Shown: piece by piece, positions 1-7,541 of the stretch
Position numbering within the stretch: the first letter of the stretch is position 1
How the letters are laid out: every line of letters starts with the position of its first letter
Source: Sulfuricella sp.
GTDB taxonomy: Bacteria > Pseudomonadota > Gammaproteobacteria > Burkholderiales > Sulfuricellaceae
Length of the DNA stretch: 64,000 bases
Direction: 5' to 3'
NCBI GenBank assembly: GCA_028713975.1
Contig: JAQTNE010000007.1
Location: 1-64,000 of the forward strand
Program-made: the position numbers and the translations under genes
Notes under the pieces: model-generated
What the model was told of the DNA's origin: nothing
What the model saw: only the letters and a program-made list of their open reading frames with translations
Databases searched by the model: none

Positions 1-506
1 CTTATTTCGACAATGCCAGCGGCAAGGTGATGACCTTTGAGAACGCCGTCAACGCCTGCCTGAAAGCAAACGGCGAGGCGGAACTGAAATACGGCAGCCG
101 GGAAATCGGCCTGCTGACCGCCTTTGCCAAAAGCCTGTCCGACGGCATGAAAGTCAACGTCAAGGTATCCGGGCCGGGCGCCCTGTCCGCCTATGAAAAA
201 GGCAAGCAGTTTTATTACGGACGGCGGGGGCAACTGAATTTTTCCTGCTCGATTTGCCATATCGACAATGTCGGCAAGTTCACCCGCAGCGAACAGTTGT
301 CCATGATGGTCGGGCAGGCGGCCCACTGGCCCGAGTTCCGTGCCGGCACCGAACTGTTCACGCTGCAAGCACGTTTCCGGCAATGCAATAAAAATACGCG
401 CTCGGCGCCGCTGGAATTCAACAGCGAAGAGTACAACAACCTGGAATATTTTCTCACCTATATGAGCAACGGCCTGAAAATGCAGACGCCGGTATTCCGC
501 AAATAA
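1..506 (+). CDS. soxA: SoxA, diheme/monoheme cytochrome subunit of SoxAX (3' part)
   Basis: The reading frame is open from base 3, so the gene starts before the window and about 168 codons are visible. SoxA with SoxX forms the periplasmic c-type cytochrome that joins thiosulfate to the SoxYZ carrier in the Sox pathway. A CSICH heme-binding motif lies at 246-260. A later cysteine in the RQC context (384-386) fits the conserved C-terminal SoxA cysteine that ligates the heme and can be a persulfide. The neighbour soxB starts 96 bases downstream in the same direction, which is the usual sox order. The N-terminal half, including any signal peptide, is outside the window, so one or two hemes cannot be decided. 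Confidence 0.93.
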   Translation, partial: YFDNASGKVMTFENAVNACLKANGEAELKYGSREIGLLTAFAKSLSDGMKVNVKVSGPGALSAYEKGKQFYYGRRGQLNFSCSICHIDNVGKFTRSEQLSMMVGQAAHWPEFRAGTELFTLQARFRQCNKNTRSAPLEFNSEEYNNLEYFLTYMSNGLKMQTPVFRK

Positions 507-602
507 ATTCCTTGAGACTGTCTTAACCATGGGGGGCACAAAGGAAGTCGCCTTGATCCTCCCCATTCTCCTCGTTGCAAAATCATTATCCTGGAGTTCC
601 CC

Positions 603-2318
603 ATGTCCATGAACCGCCGTGAATTCCTCCAGATACTGGCGATAGCCGCCGCCTCCGGCTTCGCGTTGAACAGCCGGTCTGCATTATCCGCAACCGGCAC
701 CGGCGGCTTTTACGATCTGCCGCCATTCGGCAATGTTTCCCTGCTGCACATCACCGATTGCCACGCCCAGTTGATGCCAATCTATTTCCGTGAACCCGAT
801 GTCAACATCGGCCTGGGCAGCAGCTTCAACCGGCCGCCGCACCTGGTCGGAGAGAAACTGCTCCAGGCTTTCGGCATCCGTCCCGGTACTGTAGAAGCCC
901 ATGCCTTTACCTATCTCGATTTTGAAAAAGCCGCCCGCACCTACGGCAAGGTTGGCGGCTTCGCCCATCTGTCCACACTGGTAAAAAAAATCCGTGCCAG
1001 CCGTCCCGGCTCGCTGCTGCTGGATGGCGGCGATACATGGCAGGGCTCCGCCACCGCCTTGTGGACCAAGGGACAGGACATGGTGGACGCCTGCAAGCTG
1101 CTCGGCGTGGATGTCATGACCGGCCACTGGGAATTCACGCTCGGCGCTGAACGCGTCAAGCAGATCGTGGACAACGACTTCCAGGGCAAGGTGGATTTCG
1201 TCGCGCAAAACATCAAGACCAACGATTTCGGCGACCAGGTATTCCAGCCCTACACCATCAAGAACATCAACGGCATCCCGGTCGCCATCATCGGCCAGGC
1301 TTTCCCCTACACGCCCATCGCCAACCCGCGCTACATGACCCCGGACTGGAGCTTCGGCATCCAGGACGACAACATGCAGAAGATGGTGGACGAAACCCGC
1401 GCCAAGGGCGCACAAGTGGTGGTCGTGCTGTCCCATAACGGCATGGACGTGGACCTGAAGATGGCCAGCCGCGTCACCGGCATCGACGCCATCCTCGGCG
1501 GCCATACCCATGACGGCGTGCCCGCGCCGTCCATCGTCAAGAATGCCGGCGGGCAGACCCTGGTGACCAATGCCGGCTCCAACGGCAAGTTCCTCGGCGT
1601 GCTGGACTTCGACGTCAAGGGCGGCAAGGTCGCCGCTTTCAAATACAAATTGCTGCCGGTGTTCGCCAACCTGATCGAACCGGATAAGGACATGGCAACG
1701 CTGATCGCGAAAATTCGTGCGCCTTATGAAGCCAGGCTGGCCGAGAAACTGGCAGTCACCGAGGGAACGCTTTATCGCCGCGGCAACTTCAACGGCACCT
1801 TCGACCAGTTGATCCTCGACGCGCTGATGGAAGTGAAAGGCGCGGACGCGGCCTTCTCCCCCGGTTTCCGCTGGGGCACTTCGCTCTTGCCTGGCGACAC
1901 CATCACCATGGAGCACGTGATGGACCAGACCGCCATTACCTACCCCTACACCACGCTCACCGAAATGAGCGGCGAAATGATCAAGACCATCATGGAAGAC
2001 GTCTGCGACAACCTGTTCAATGCCGACCCCTACAAACAGCAGGGTGGCGATATGGTGCGCGTTGGCGGCATCAGCTACACCTGCAATTTGCGGCAAGGCT
2101 TCGGCAAGCGCATCAACAACATGACGCTGAAAGGCAAGCCGCTCAACCCCAACAAGAAATACAAGGTGGCGGGCTGGGCCCCGGTGGCGGAAGGGGCAAG
2201 CGGGGAGCCGATCTGGGACGTCGTGGCCGGCTATCTGCGGGACAAGAAGGTGATCACGCCGCGCAAGCTCAATCTGCCAAAGCTGATCGGCATAAAGGGG
2301 AATTCCGGCATTGCCTGA
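603..2318 (+). CDS. soxB: SoxB, thiosulfohydrolase (di-manganese)
   Basis: A 571-aa periplasmic enzyme that hydrolyses the terminal sulfone from cysteine-S-thiosulfonate on SoxYZ and releases sulfate. The N-terminus has a Tat signal (NRREFLQ followed by a hydrophobic stretch ending near LSA). Metallophosphoesterase metal-binding motifs are visible in order: TDCHAQ, DGGDTWQ, GHWEFT, LSHNGMD and GGHTHDG, followed by a 5'-nucleotidase C-terminal domain. Length matches typical SoxB. The ATG at 603 has a GGAG Shine-Dalgarno 6 bases upstream; a second ATG two codons later is possible. It follows soxA and is ended by a hairpin at 2347-2376. Confidence 0.97.
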   Translation: MSMNRREFLQILAIAAASGFALNSRSALSATGTGGFYDLPPFGNVSLLHITDCHAQLMPIYFREPDVNIGLGSSFNRPPHLVGEKLLQAFGIRPGTVEAHAFTYLDFEKAARTYGKVGGFAHLSTLVKKIRASRPGSLLLDGGDTWQGSATALWTKGQDMVDACKLLGVDVMTGHWEFTLGAERVKQIVDNDFQGKVDFVAQNIKTNDFGDQVFQPYTIKNINGIPVAIIGQAFPYTPIANPRYMTPDWSFGIQDDNMQKMVDETRAKGAQVVVVLSHNGMDVDLKMASRVTGIDAILGGHTHDGVPAPSIVKNAGGQTLVTNAGSNGKFLGVLDFDVKGGKVAAFKYKLLPVFANLIEPDKDMATLIAKIRAPYEARLAEKLAVTEGTLYRRGNFNGTFDQLILDALMEVKGADAAFSPGFRWGTSLLPGDTITMEHVMDQTAITYPYTTLTEMSGEMIKTIMEDVCDNLFNADPYKQQGGDMVRVGGISYTCNLRQGFGKRINNMTLKGKPLNPNKKYKVAGWAPVAEGASGEPIWDVVAGYLRDKKVITPRKLNLPKLIGIKGNSGIA

Positions 2319-2346
2319 GAGATCAAGTAATGTTGAAGAACAAAAA

Positions 2347-2376
2347 AAAGCCCCTCGTGTGAGGGGCTTTGATTTT
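2347..2376. terminator. Shared rho-independent terminator of soxB and the pilin gene
   Basis: An AAGCCCCTC / GAGGGGCTT stem with a GTGT loop lies between the convergent soxB and pilin genes. On the minus strand it is followed by an uninterrupted run of eight T, so it is strongest for the pilin transcript; on the plus strand the tail is TTTGATTTT. Confidence 0.85.
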
Positions 2377-2414
2377 GAACATGAGGGAAAACCGTGGTCT
2401 GTCCCTTGTTGTTT

Positions 2415-2852
2415 TTAGCAATCGCCTTGACCAACCTTAAAGCCGCGTGTTGCGTCGCAGCTGGTCCCGCTATTCGTCCATTTTACATTGGCATCCCCGG
2501 CCGCTACCGTCGGTGTATCGACGATTGTCAAACCAACACCTGCAGTAGTTGTCGCGCCAGTGGTCACTGTAATAACACCATCAGTAACTGATGTGATGGT
2601 TGTGATGTTCTTTGTTACCCCAAGGGTTGGTACGCCGTTCGAACCCGCGCTGCAACCGGTAAAGGTTCCGGTCTCTTGTTTACACAATGCAATAGCGGTT
2701 TTGGTGGAAGCAATTTCTGCCGCTGCTCCAGAAGCTCTGGATCTGGAAATATAATCACCGTACTGCGGAATCGCAATCGCCGCCAAAATACCAATAATCG
2801 CCACGACGATCATCAGTTCGATCAGGGTGAAGCCTTGTTGTACTTTTTGCAT
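2415..2852 (-). CDS. pilA: Type IV major pilin (PilA-like prepilin)
   Basis: A 145-aa prepilin: short leader MQKVQQG, then [20 protein letters not shown], the class IVa signature with Gly at -1, Phe at +1 and Glu at +5 after cleavage by PilD. The globular part is rich in Thr, Val and Ala. The last 20 residues hold two cysteines ([14 protein letters not shown]) that would close the D-region loop. Length is normal for pilins of betaproteobacteria. The ATG has AGGAG 8 bases upstream. It is monocistronic, convergent with soxB, and has a sigma-54 type promoter at 2924-2939. It might instead be one of several pilins used for adhesion, motility or electron transfer; no other pil genes are in the window. 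Confidence 0.95.
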   Translation of the reverse strand: MQKVQQGFTLIELMIVVAIIGILAAIAIPQYGDYISRSRASGAAAEIASTKTAIALCKQETGTFTGCSAGSNGVPTLGVTKNITTITSVTDGVITVTTGATTTAGVGLTIVDTPTVAAGDANVKWTNSGTSCDATRGFKVGQGDC

Positions 2853-2923
2853 GATGAATCTCCTATTGAGAGGTTTGTTGTTTAGGTGAAACCAAACACA
2901 CGGGGTGTTTGCCTGGATATGTG

Positions 2924-2939
2924 AGCAAGGCGCATGCCA
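2924..2939 (-). promoter_or_regulatory. Sigma-54 (-24/-12) promoter of the pilin gene
   Basis: Read on the minus strand the sequence is TGGCAT-GCGCC-TTGCT, matching TGGCAC-N5-TTGCW with the invariant GG and GC at exact spacing. Predicted start is near 2913, giving a leader of about 60 bases to the pilin ATG. Pilin genes are classically activated by RpoN with PilR; a PilR gene is not in the window. Confidence 0.8.
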
Positions 2940-3071
2940 GCCACCTTTAGCTAAACGACAAAAACAGCTTGTGGGCAGTATTCTGTGGGCCGCGGAGGCA
3001 TATATGCCCGGCTAATGCCCATGAGGAAACAAGACGCCAATCCATAAAACGTGCCGCAAAAAGAACCAGGA

Positions 3072-3090
3072 TGTGACGTTTTGCGTCACA
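3072..3090. promoter_or_regulatory. Inverted repeat, possible enhancer site or HD-GYP terminator
   Basis: TGTGACG-TTTTG-CGTCACA is a perfect 7-bp dyad. Its centre is about 168 bases upstream of the predicted pilin start, a usual distance for a sigma-54 activator site. It is also just past the stop codon of the HD-GYP remnant, so a weak terminator role is an alternative. The half-site spacing does not fit CRP. Confidence 0.35.
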
Positions 3091-3100
3091 CATACAAAAT

Positions 3101-3988
3101 CTAGCCGGAAAATCCCGGAATCCTGGTTACGTCCACGTTACTAATCTGCTCTTTCTCAAGAAATTGCTCGGCATACTTTGCATAAATTTTCTCCCGGATA
3201 AAAATATCGAACAGATCCGGGTCGATATGGTTGTCCAGCTTCATCAGCCCGAGGATTCTGAGCGATTCCGCGAGAGGGATGCCGCGCTTGTAAGGGCGAT
3301 CAAGGGCGGTGAGCGCCTCAAAGATGTCGGCGATGGCCATGGTTCGCGCCTGGATCGACATCTGCTCGCGGGCAAGCCCCTTCGGGTAGCCCTTGCCATC
3401 CATGCGCTCATGGTGGCCACCGGCGTATTCCGGCACGCGCTTGAGGTGCCTGGGCCAAGGCAGGGCTTCCAGCATTTTGATGGTGGCGACGATGTGGTAG
3501 TTGATGACCTGCCGTTCTTCATCAGTCAGCGTTCCCTTGGCGATTTTCAGGTTCTTTACTTCATCCCCGGACAGGAACGGCGCGGCTTCGCCTTTTTCGT
3601 TGACCCAGGTGTAGCGGGCGATATTTTCGACCCGCTGTTGATCCTCCGGCGACATGAATTCGCTGCCGATATTGCATTTCCGCAGAAACTCCCGGTCATC
3701 GTCGAGCTGGTCGATGCGCTGTTGCAGCGCCTGTTCCAGCCCGGCGTGGCTGCCCGTATCGCCTGACTTGGTGGCCTGAAGGCTGTTGCGCAGAAATTCG
3801 ATTTCGGCATCGCGCTTCAGTAGCTCGAAACGGGTATCCAGCAGTTGGATGCGGTCGAAAATGGTCTGTAACTTGGTCGCCTTGTCCACGACATGCACCG
3901 GAGTGGTTACTTTGCCGCAATCATGCAGCAGGGCGGCGATTTTGAGTTCCTTCCGGTCAGCGTCGGTCAGGCGGAAGTCCTTGAGTAA
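3101..3988 (-). pseudogene. HD-GYP domain c-di-GMP phosphodiesterase, 5'-truncated
   Basis: The frame encodes an HD-GYP output domain: ALLHDCGKVTTPVHV near its start, then GGHHERMDGKGYPKGL and DIFEALTALDRPYKRG. These motifs belong to metal-dependent phosphodiesterases that break cyclic di-GMP. The catalytic HD pair lies upstream of the first possible start (GTG at 3898), and an in-frame TAG at 3989-3991 closes the frame with no start before the HD motif. The normal N-terminal sensory or receiver part is missing. The break lies at the string ATGGGGTCAGACTCG, next to a toxin-antitoxin pair, which suggests loss by insertion or rearrangement. A product starting at GTG 3898 would lack the HD pair and is probably inactive. 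Confidence 0.8.
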
Positions 3989-4034
3989 CTAAAATGGGGT
4001 CAGACTCGATATACTCGGCGCTTTCCGCTGAGAA

Positions 4035-4298
4035 TTAGCCGTCGTAGTGAAAACGGCAAGCAATAATTACCAGCTCTGTATCGGTTGCGCGATACACCAG
4101 CCGGTTTGTCTCATCAATGCGCCGAGACCAGTATCCAGATAAATCTCCACGCAGTGGCTCGGGCTTGCCGATGCCTGTGAAAGGATCGCGGGCAGCGGCG
4201 GTAATCAGAAGGTTTATTCGCTTGAGCGTCTTCTTGTCTTGATCTTGCCAGTAGGGGTAGGCGTCCCAGGCATCGGGCACAAAGCGAATTACGCGCAC
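4035..4298 (-). CDS. yoeB: YoeB/Txe-family toxin, ribosome-dependent mRNA interferase
   Basis: An 87-aa RelE-superfamily toxin. The C-terminal half has the YoeB pattern: KPEPLRGDLSGYWSRRI, then RLVYR and the end FHYDG, giving the Glu, Arg, His and Tyr residues used for ribosome-dependent mRNA cleavage. It starts with GTG 3 bases after the antitoxin stop, so the two are translationally linked. Family length is 84-90 aa. The gene is separated by about 45 bases from the truncated HD-GYP gene, so the pair probably arrived with the rearrangement. Confidence 0.93.
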   Translation of the reverse strand: MRVIRFVPDAWDAYPYWQDQDKKTLKRINLLITAAARDPFTGIGKPEPLRGDLSGYWSRRIDETNRLVYRATDTELVIIACRFHYDG

Positions 4299-4301
4299 GG
4301 G

Positions 4302-4562
4302 TCAGTCAGTGGCAAACAGTTGGCGATCTTGCGCTTGTCCAGCCTTGTCCTGCGCGATTGCTCTGGCCAATGCTGACGCATTCGACGGATTACTGGTCAA
4401 GTGCAGTGTTTCCATGATGCTGTTGTAGCTATCCAGCGACATCACCACCGCATCGCCTTCTGCATCGCGGCGGCTGATGATGGTCACGTCGGCATCATGG
4501 ACAACCCCGTCCAATATGGACTTGAGCGCATTTCGCGCATGGGAATAGGTAACGACTTTCAT
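4302..4562 (-). CDS. yefM: YefM/Phd-family antitoxin
   Basis: An 86-aa antitoxin beginning MKVVTYSHARNALKSILD, the usual YefM N-terminal fold, with ISRRDAEGDAVVMSLDSYNS in the middle. The N-terminus dimerises and binds DNA; the C-terminal tail wraps the YoeB toxin. It precedes yoeB, the normal order for this family. An inverted repeat over its promoter (4571-4596) is the likely autoregulatory operator. Confidence 0.93.
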   Translation of the reverse strand: MKVVTYSHARNALKSILDGVVHDADVTIISRRDAEGDAVVMSLDSYNSIMETLHLTSNPSNASALARAIAQDKAGQAQDRQLFATD

Positions 4563-4570
4563 ACTTACCT

Positions 4571-4596
4571 CACTTGTTCATTAAGTTGGACAAGTG
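4571..4596. promoter_or_regulatory. Operator-like inverted repeat of the yefM-yoeB operon
   Basis: CACTTGT and ACAAGTG form a perfect 7-bp dyad separated by 12 bases, 8 bases upstream of the yefM start. Phd/YefM antitoxins with their toxins repress their own promoter at such palindromes. The precise -35 and -10 hexamers are not clear. Confidence 0.6.
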
Positions 4597-4801
4597 TAAC
4601 TGCGCCGAATATTTAATGCAATACGACTCGGGGGGCACAAGAGCCTGATCTACAGGTTTCGCCGAGTGCCGCAAAAAAGCCAGATGTTAATCCATTATTT
4701 ACCCTCCGGCGGCCGCATTGCTAATAATGTCGGTTTCTTGATAGCCCGGTTTCATTCAGTATCTTATACTCCGAATCAACAATCCAGAAAGAGGTGAGCG
4801 C

Positions 4802-5254
4802 ATGGACTTGATTCTGTGGCGTCATGCCGAGGCCGAGGACGGATTCCCCGACCAGGATCGCAAGCTGACCGGCAAAGGCGAAAAACAGGCGGAAAAAATG
4901 GCGGCCTGGCTGAAAACACACCTGCCGGAAAACGCGCGCATTCTGGTCAGCCCGACCGTGCGGACGCGGCAGACCGCCGCCGCGCTGACGCGGGAAGGCA
5001 CTGTCGTCAAGGAGGTGGGGCCAGGCACCTCGGTAGCCGCCCTGCTGGGCATCACCGGCTGGCCGGACGGCAAAGAGGCGGTAGTCGTGGTGGGCCATCA
5101 GCCGACACTGGGCCAGGTGGCAGCCTATCTTCTCTCCGACACCCAGGAAAACTGGAACATCAAAAAGGGCGCGATATGGTGGTTCAGCAACCGCACTCGC
5201 CTGGGTGAAACTCAAACCGTCCTGAGGGCGGCATTATCACCGGAGTTTTTATGA
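4802..5254 (+). CDS. sixA: SixA-type phosphohistidine phosphatase
   Basis: A 150-aa histidine phosphatase of the phosphoglycerate mutase branch. The catalytic RHG-type motif is LWRHAEAED at residues 5-13, the second half has [13 protein letters not shown], and the second catalytic His is in VVGHQPTLG. SixA removes phosphate from histidine phosphotransfer domains. It is short, as usual for SixA. The ATG has GAGGTG 5 bases upstream and a TATACT -10 candidate at 4765-4770. Its stop overlaps the next gene by ATGA, so the two are co-translated. Here it leads a run that ends in polyphosphate enzymes; a broader phosphohydrolase role is possible. Confidence 0.9.
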   Translation: MDLILWRHAEAEDGFPDQDRKLTGKGEKQAEKMAAWLKTHLPENARILVSPTVRTRQTAAALTREGTVVKEVGPGTSVAALLGITGWPDGKEAVVVVGHQPTLGQVAAYLLSDTQENWNIKKGAIWWFSNRTRLGETQTVLRAALSPEFL

Positions 5255-5871
5255 GAACCATCCTGATCGCCAATCCCAAAGGCGGCAGCGGCAAGACCAC
5301 GCTGGCAACCAACCTTGCCGGCCATCTTGCCCAGCGCGGCGAGCGCGTGCTGCTGGTCGATCTCGACCGCCAGCGCTCCGCCACCGACTGGCTGGCGCGC
5401 CGCCCGGAAGACATGCCCACCATTCGCGGCTGGAACCGCCAGCTCGACAAGAAAGCCATGGGCGAAACCAGGCCCGACTGGCTGGTGGTGGACTCTCCCG
5501 CCGGCATGCATGGCGACCGGCTCACCAACGCGCTGAAGCGCGCGGAGCGCGTACTCGTACCGGTGCAGCCGTCTTCGTTCGACATGGAAGCAACACGAAA
5601 TTTTCTTGAAACGCTGTGCGCGGAAAAATCGGTGCGCAAGGCAAAAATCGAAGTGGCGATGATCGGCATGCGCGTCGATGCGCGCACCCGCGCGGCGTCG
5701 GATCTTTCGCTGTTCCTTTACGAAGCGGGCTTTCCGGTGCTGACGATGTTGCGCGATGCGCAAATCTACGTCCAGGCCGCCAGCGAGGGCCTGAGCCTGT
5801 TCGACATGACGCCGTCGCGCACTGCCAAAGAGCTGGAGCAATGGCAGCCGCTACTGGACTGGCTGGATTGA
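5251..5871 (+). CDS. ParA/MinD-family ATPase (orphan)
   Basis: A 206-aa deviant Walker-A ATPase. [15 protein letters not shown] near residue 10 holds the signature lysine, [12 protein letters not shown] is the switch region, and VVDSPAG is Walker B. Small orphan ParA proteins position chromosomes, plasmids or large protein assemblies. There is no parB or centromere-like repeat nearby, so it is unlikely to be the chromosome-partition ParA. It overlaps sixA by 4 bases. CHAD-domain proteins and polyphosphate granules are segregated in some bacteria, and the next gene carries CHAD, so granule positioning is a reasonable but untested inference. Confidence 0.88.
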   Translation: MRTILIANPKGGSGKTTLATNLAGHLAQRGERVLLVDLDRQRSATDWLARRPEDMPTIRGWNRQLDKKAMGETRPDWLVVDSPAGMHGDRLTNALKRAERVLVPVQPSSFDMEATRNFLETLCAEKSVRKAKIEVAMIGMRVDARTRAASDLSLFLYEAGFPVLTMLRDAQIYVQAASEGLSLFDMTPSRTAKELEQWQPLLDWLD

Positions 5872-5898
5872 AATATTTGAGCCCCTAAAAGGCTAATC

Positions 5899-5956
5899 AC
5901 CACAGAGGCACAGAGAGATTCAAAAACTATTCAGGTTTTCTCTGTGCCTCTGTGGT
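5899..5956. repeat. Hairpin repeat, ACCGCAGAGG family (copy 1)
   Basis: Two perfect 18-bp arms (ACCACAGAGGCACAGAGA and its complement) surround a 22-base loop in the gap between the ParA gene and the CYTH-CHAD gene. Related hairpins occur at 22783-22840, 25421-25510 and 51055-51130, with a partial one at 43811-43927. No T run follows, so it is not a simple terminator. Confidence 0.85.
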
Positions 5957-5984
5957 TAACGAATTGCCGTTCCCGGGTTGAGAC

Positions 5985-7538
5985 ATGAACAACACTGAAA
6001 TCGAACTCAAGCTCCTGATCGACCCCGCCGACGTTCCGGGACTGCGGCGCCATCCCCTGCTCAAGACCCTGTGCCCCGCCGGGCCGGCAACGCGCAGGCT
6101 TGTCAGCACCTATTTCGATACCGATGATTTTGCGCTCAAGAACCATGGTATCGCCCTGCGAGTGCGGCGCGATGGCAGAAAATGGATACAGACCGTCAAA
6201 GGCGGCGGCAGCGTGCAGGCGGGGTTGCACCAGCGCGGCGAATGGGAGGCGCCGGTCACCCATAATGCGCCGGATTTCACCAAGATCACCGACCCCGGCC
6301 TGATCGGGCTATTCGCGGCGGAGGAACTGCGCCAGCGCCTGCGCCCCGTGTTCGTGACCGAATTTACCCGCATTATCTGGCTGCTGGAAACCGAAGCTGG
6401 CGACCGAATTGAAATGGCGCTGGATCGGGGTGAAGTCCGCGCCGGCCAGGAGCGCTCGCCGATTTCCGAGGTTGAGCTGGAACTGAAGGCCGGCAATCCG
6501 GCTGCCTTGTTCGATGTCGCCCTCACGTTGCAGGAAAGCGTGGCCTTGCGCACCGAAAACGCCAGCAAGGCGGAGCGCGGTTATGCACTGTGTGCAGCGC
6601 CGGTCTTGCTGCCTGCGGTCAAAGCCCAATCTCCCATCATGACGCGCAAGATACCGGTGGATGCCGCGTTCCGCGCCATTGCCTGGAATTGCATCGCCCA
6701 GTTGCAGGGCAACCAGGGCTGTCTGCAGCAAGGCTACGATGCGGAATGCGTCCACCAGATGCGGGTAGCCGTTCGCCGCCTGCGCTCGGCAATCAACCTG
6801 TTTTCCGCTGCCGCACCCGGCCTGCGCAATGAAACGCTGCTGGATGAACTGCGCTGGCTGGCCAGTGAGCTTGGCGCGGCGCGCGACCTGGATGTATTCG
6901 TGGACGGAACCCTGGCGCAGGTGCTCGAGGCCATGCCTGGCGACGAGGGGCTGAAGCGGCTGGAACTGGCTGTAGCCAGACTCGCCCAGAAAAAACGGGC
7001 TGGCGCCCGAGAAGCGGCAAATTCGCTACGCTATCACCGGCTGTTGCTGGCCTTGGGGCGCTGGCTGTGGCGCGAGCCTTGGCGGGAGGGGTTGGCAAGC
7101 CCGGAGGTGCTGACGCAACTGGATCAGCCTCTGGCCGATTTTGCCGTGAACATATTGGCACAACGCCATCGCCAGTTGCGCCGGCGTGGCCGCAAGCTGG
7201 CGCAGCTCGACGCGAAGCAGCGCCATGCGGTGCGGATTGCCGCCAAGAAGCAGCGCTACGCAATGGAGTTTTTTTCCAGCCTGTTTCCGCGCAAAGGCTG
7301 GGCAACTTACTTGAAAGCCATGACGCACCTGCAGGACGAGCTTGGCGTACTCAATGACCATGCGGTGACGGCCCGCCTGCTGGCGGAGATCGGCGACGGC
7401 TGGCGCGACATATTGCGGAATCGCGCGATCGGCGTAATATTTGGCTGGAATACCTGCAAGACCCATGACCAGCTTGCTGGCATGACGCAAGCATGGCGGA
7501 ATTTAAAACGGCAAAAAATCTTCTGGGAAAAAGGATAG
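5985..7538 (+). CDS. CYTH-CHAD protein, inorganic triphosphatase (YgiF-like)
   Basis: A 517-aa two-domain protein. Residues 1 to about 205 form a CYTH triphosphate tunnel domain with the N-terminal EIELKL (ExExK) motif and alternating charged strands such as ALRVRRDGRKW and EVELEL. From about residue 225 a CHAD domain follows, with HQMRVAVRRLRSAINLF and HAVRIAAKKQRYAMEFF, the conserved His and basic helices that bind polyphosphate. YgiF-type proteins cleave tripolyphosphate to pyrophosphate and phosphate. The next gene, a polyphosphate:AMP phosphotransferase, starts 3 bases later, which supports a polyphosphate role. The start is the first ATG after the repeat; its Shine-Dalgarno is weak. Confidence 0.9.
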   Translation: MNNTEIELKLLIDPADVPGLRRHPLLKTLCPAGPATRRLVSTYFDTDDFALKNHGIALRVRRDGRKWIQTVKGGGSVQAGLHQRGEWEAPVTHNAPDFTKITDPGLIGLFAAEELRQRLRPVFVTEFTRIIWLLETEAGDRIEMALDRGEVRAGQERSPISEVELELKAGNPAALFDVALTLQESVALRTENASKAERGYALCAAPVLLPAVKAQSPIMTRKIPVDAAFRAIAWNCIAQLQGNQGCLQQGYDAECVHQMRVAVRRLRSAINLFSAAAPGLRNETLLDELRWLASELGAARDLDVFVDGTLAQVLEAMPGDEGLKRLELAVARLAQKKRAGAREAANSLRYHRLLLALGRWLWREPWREGLASPEVLTQLDQPLADFAVNILAQRHRQLRRRGRKLAQLDAKQRHAVRIAAKKQRYAMEFFSSLFPRKGWATYLKAMTHLQDELGVLNDHAVTARLLAEIGDGWRDILRNRAIGVIFGWNTCKTHDQLAGMTQAWRNLKRQKIFWEKG

Positions 7539-7541
7539 CGC

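Noticed and set aside
684..2096. 470-codon open frame on the minus strand opposite soxB
   Set aside because: It lies fully inside soxB, is rich in His, Val and Asp as expected from GC-rich antisense codons, and has no family motif.
3072..3090. Dyad near the pilin gene as a CRP/FNR site
   Set aside because: The half-sites TGTGA and TCACA are 9 bases apart instead of 6.
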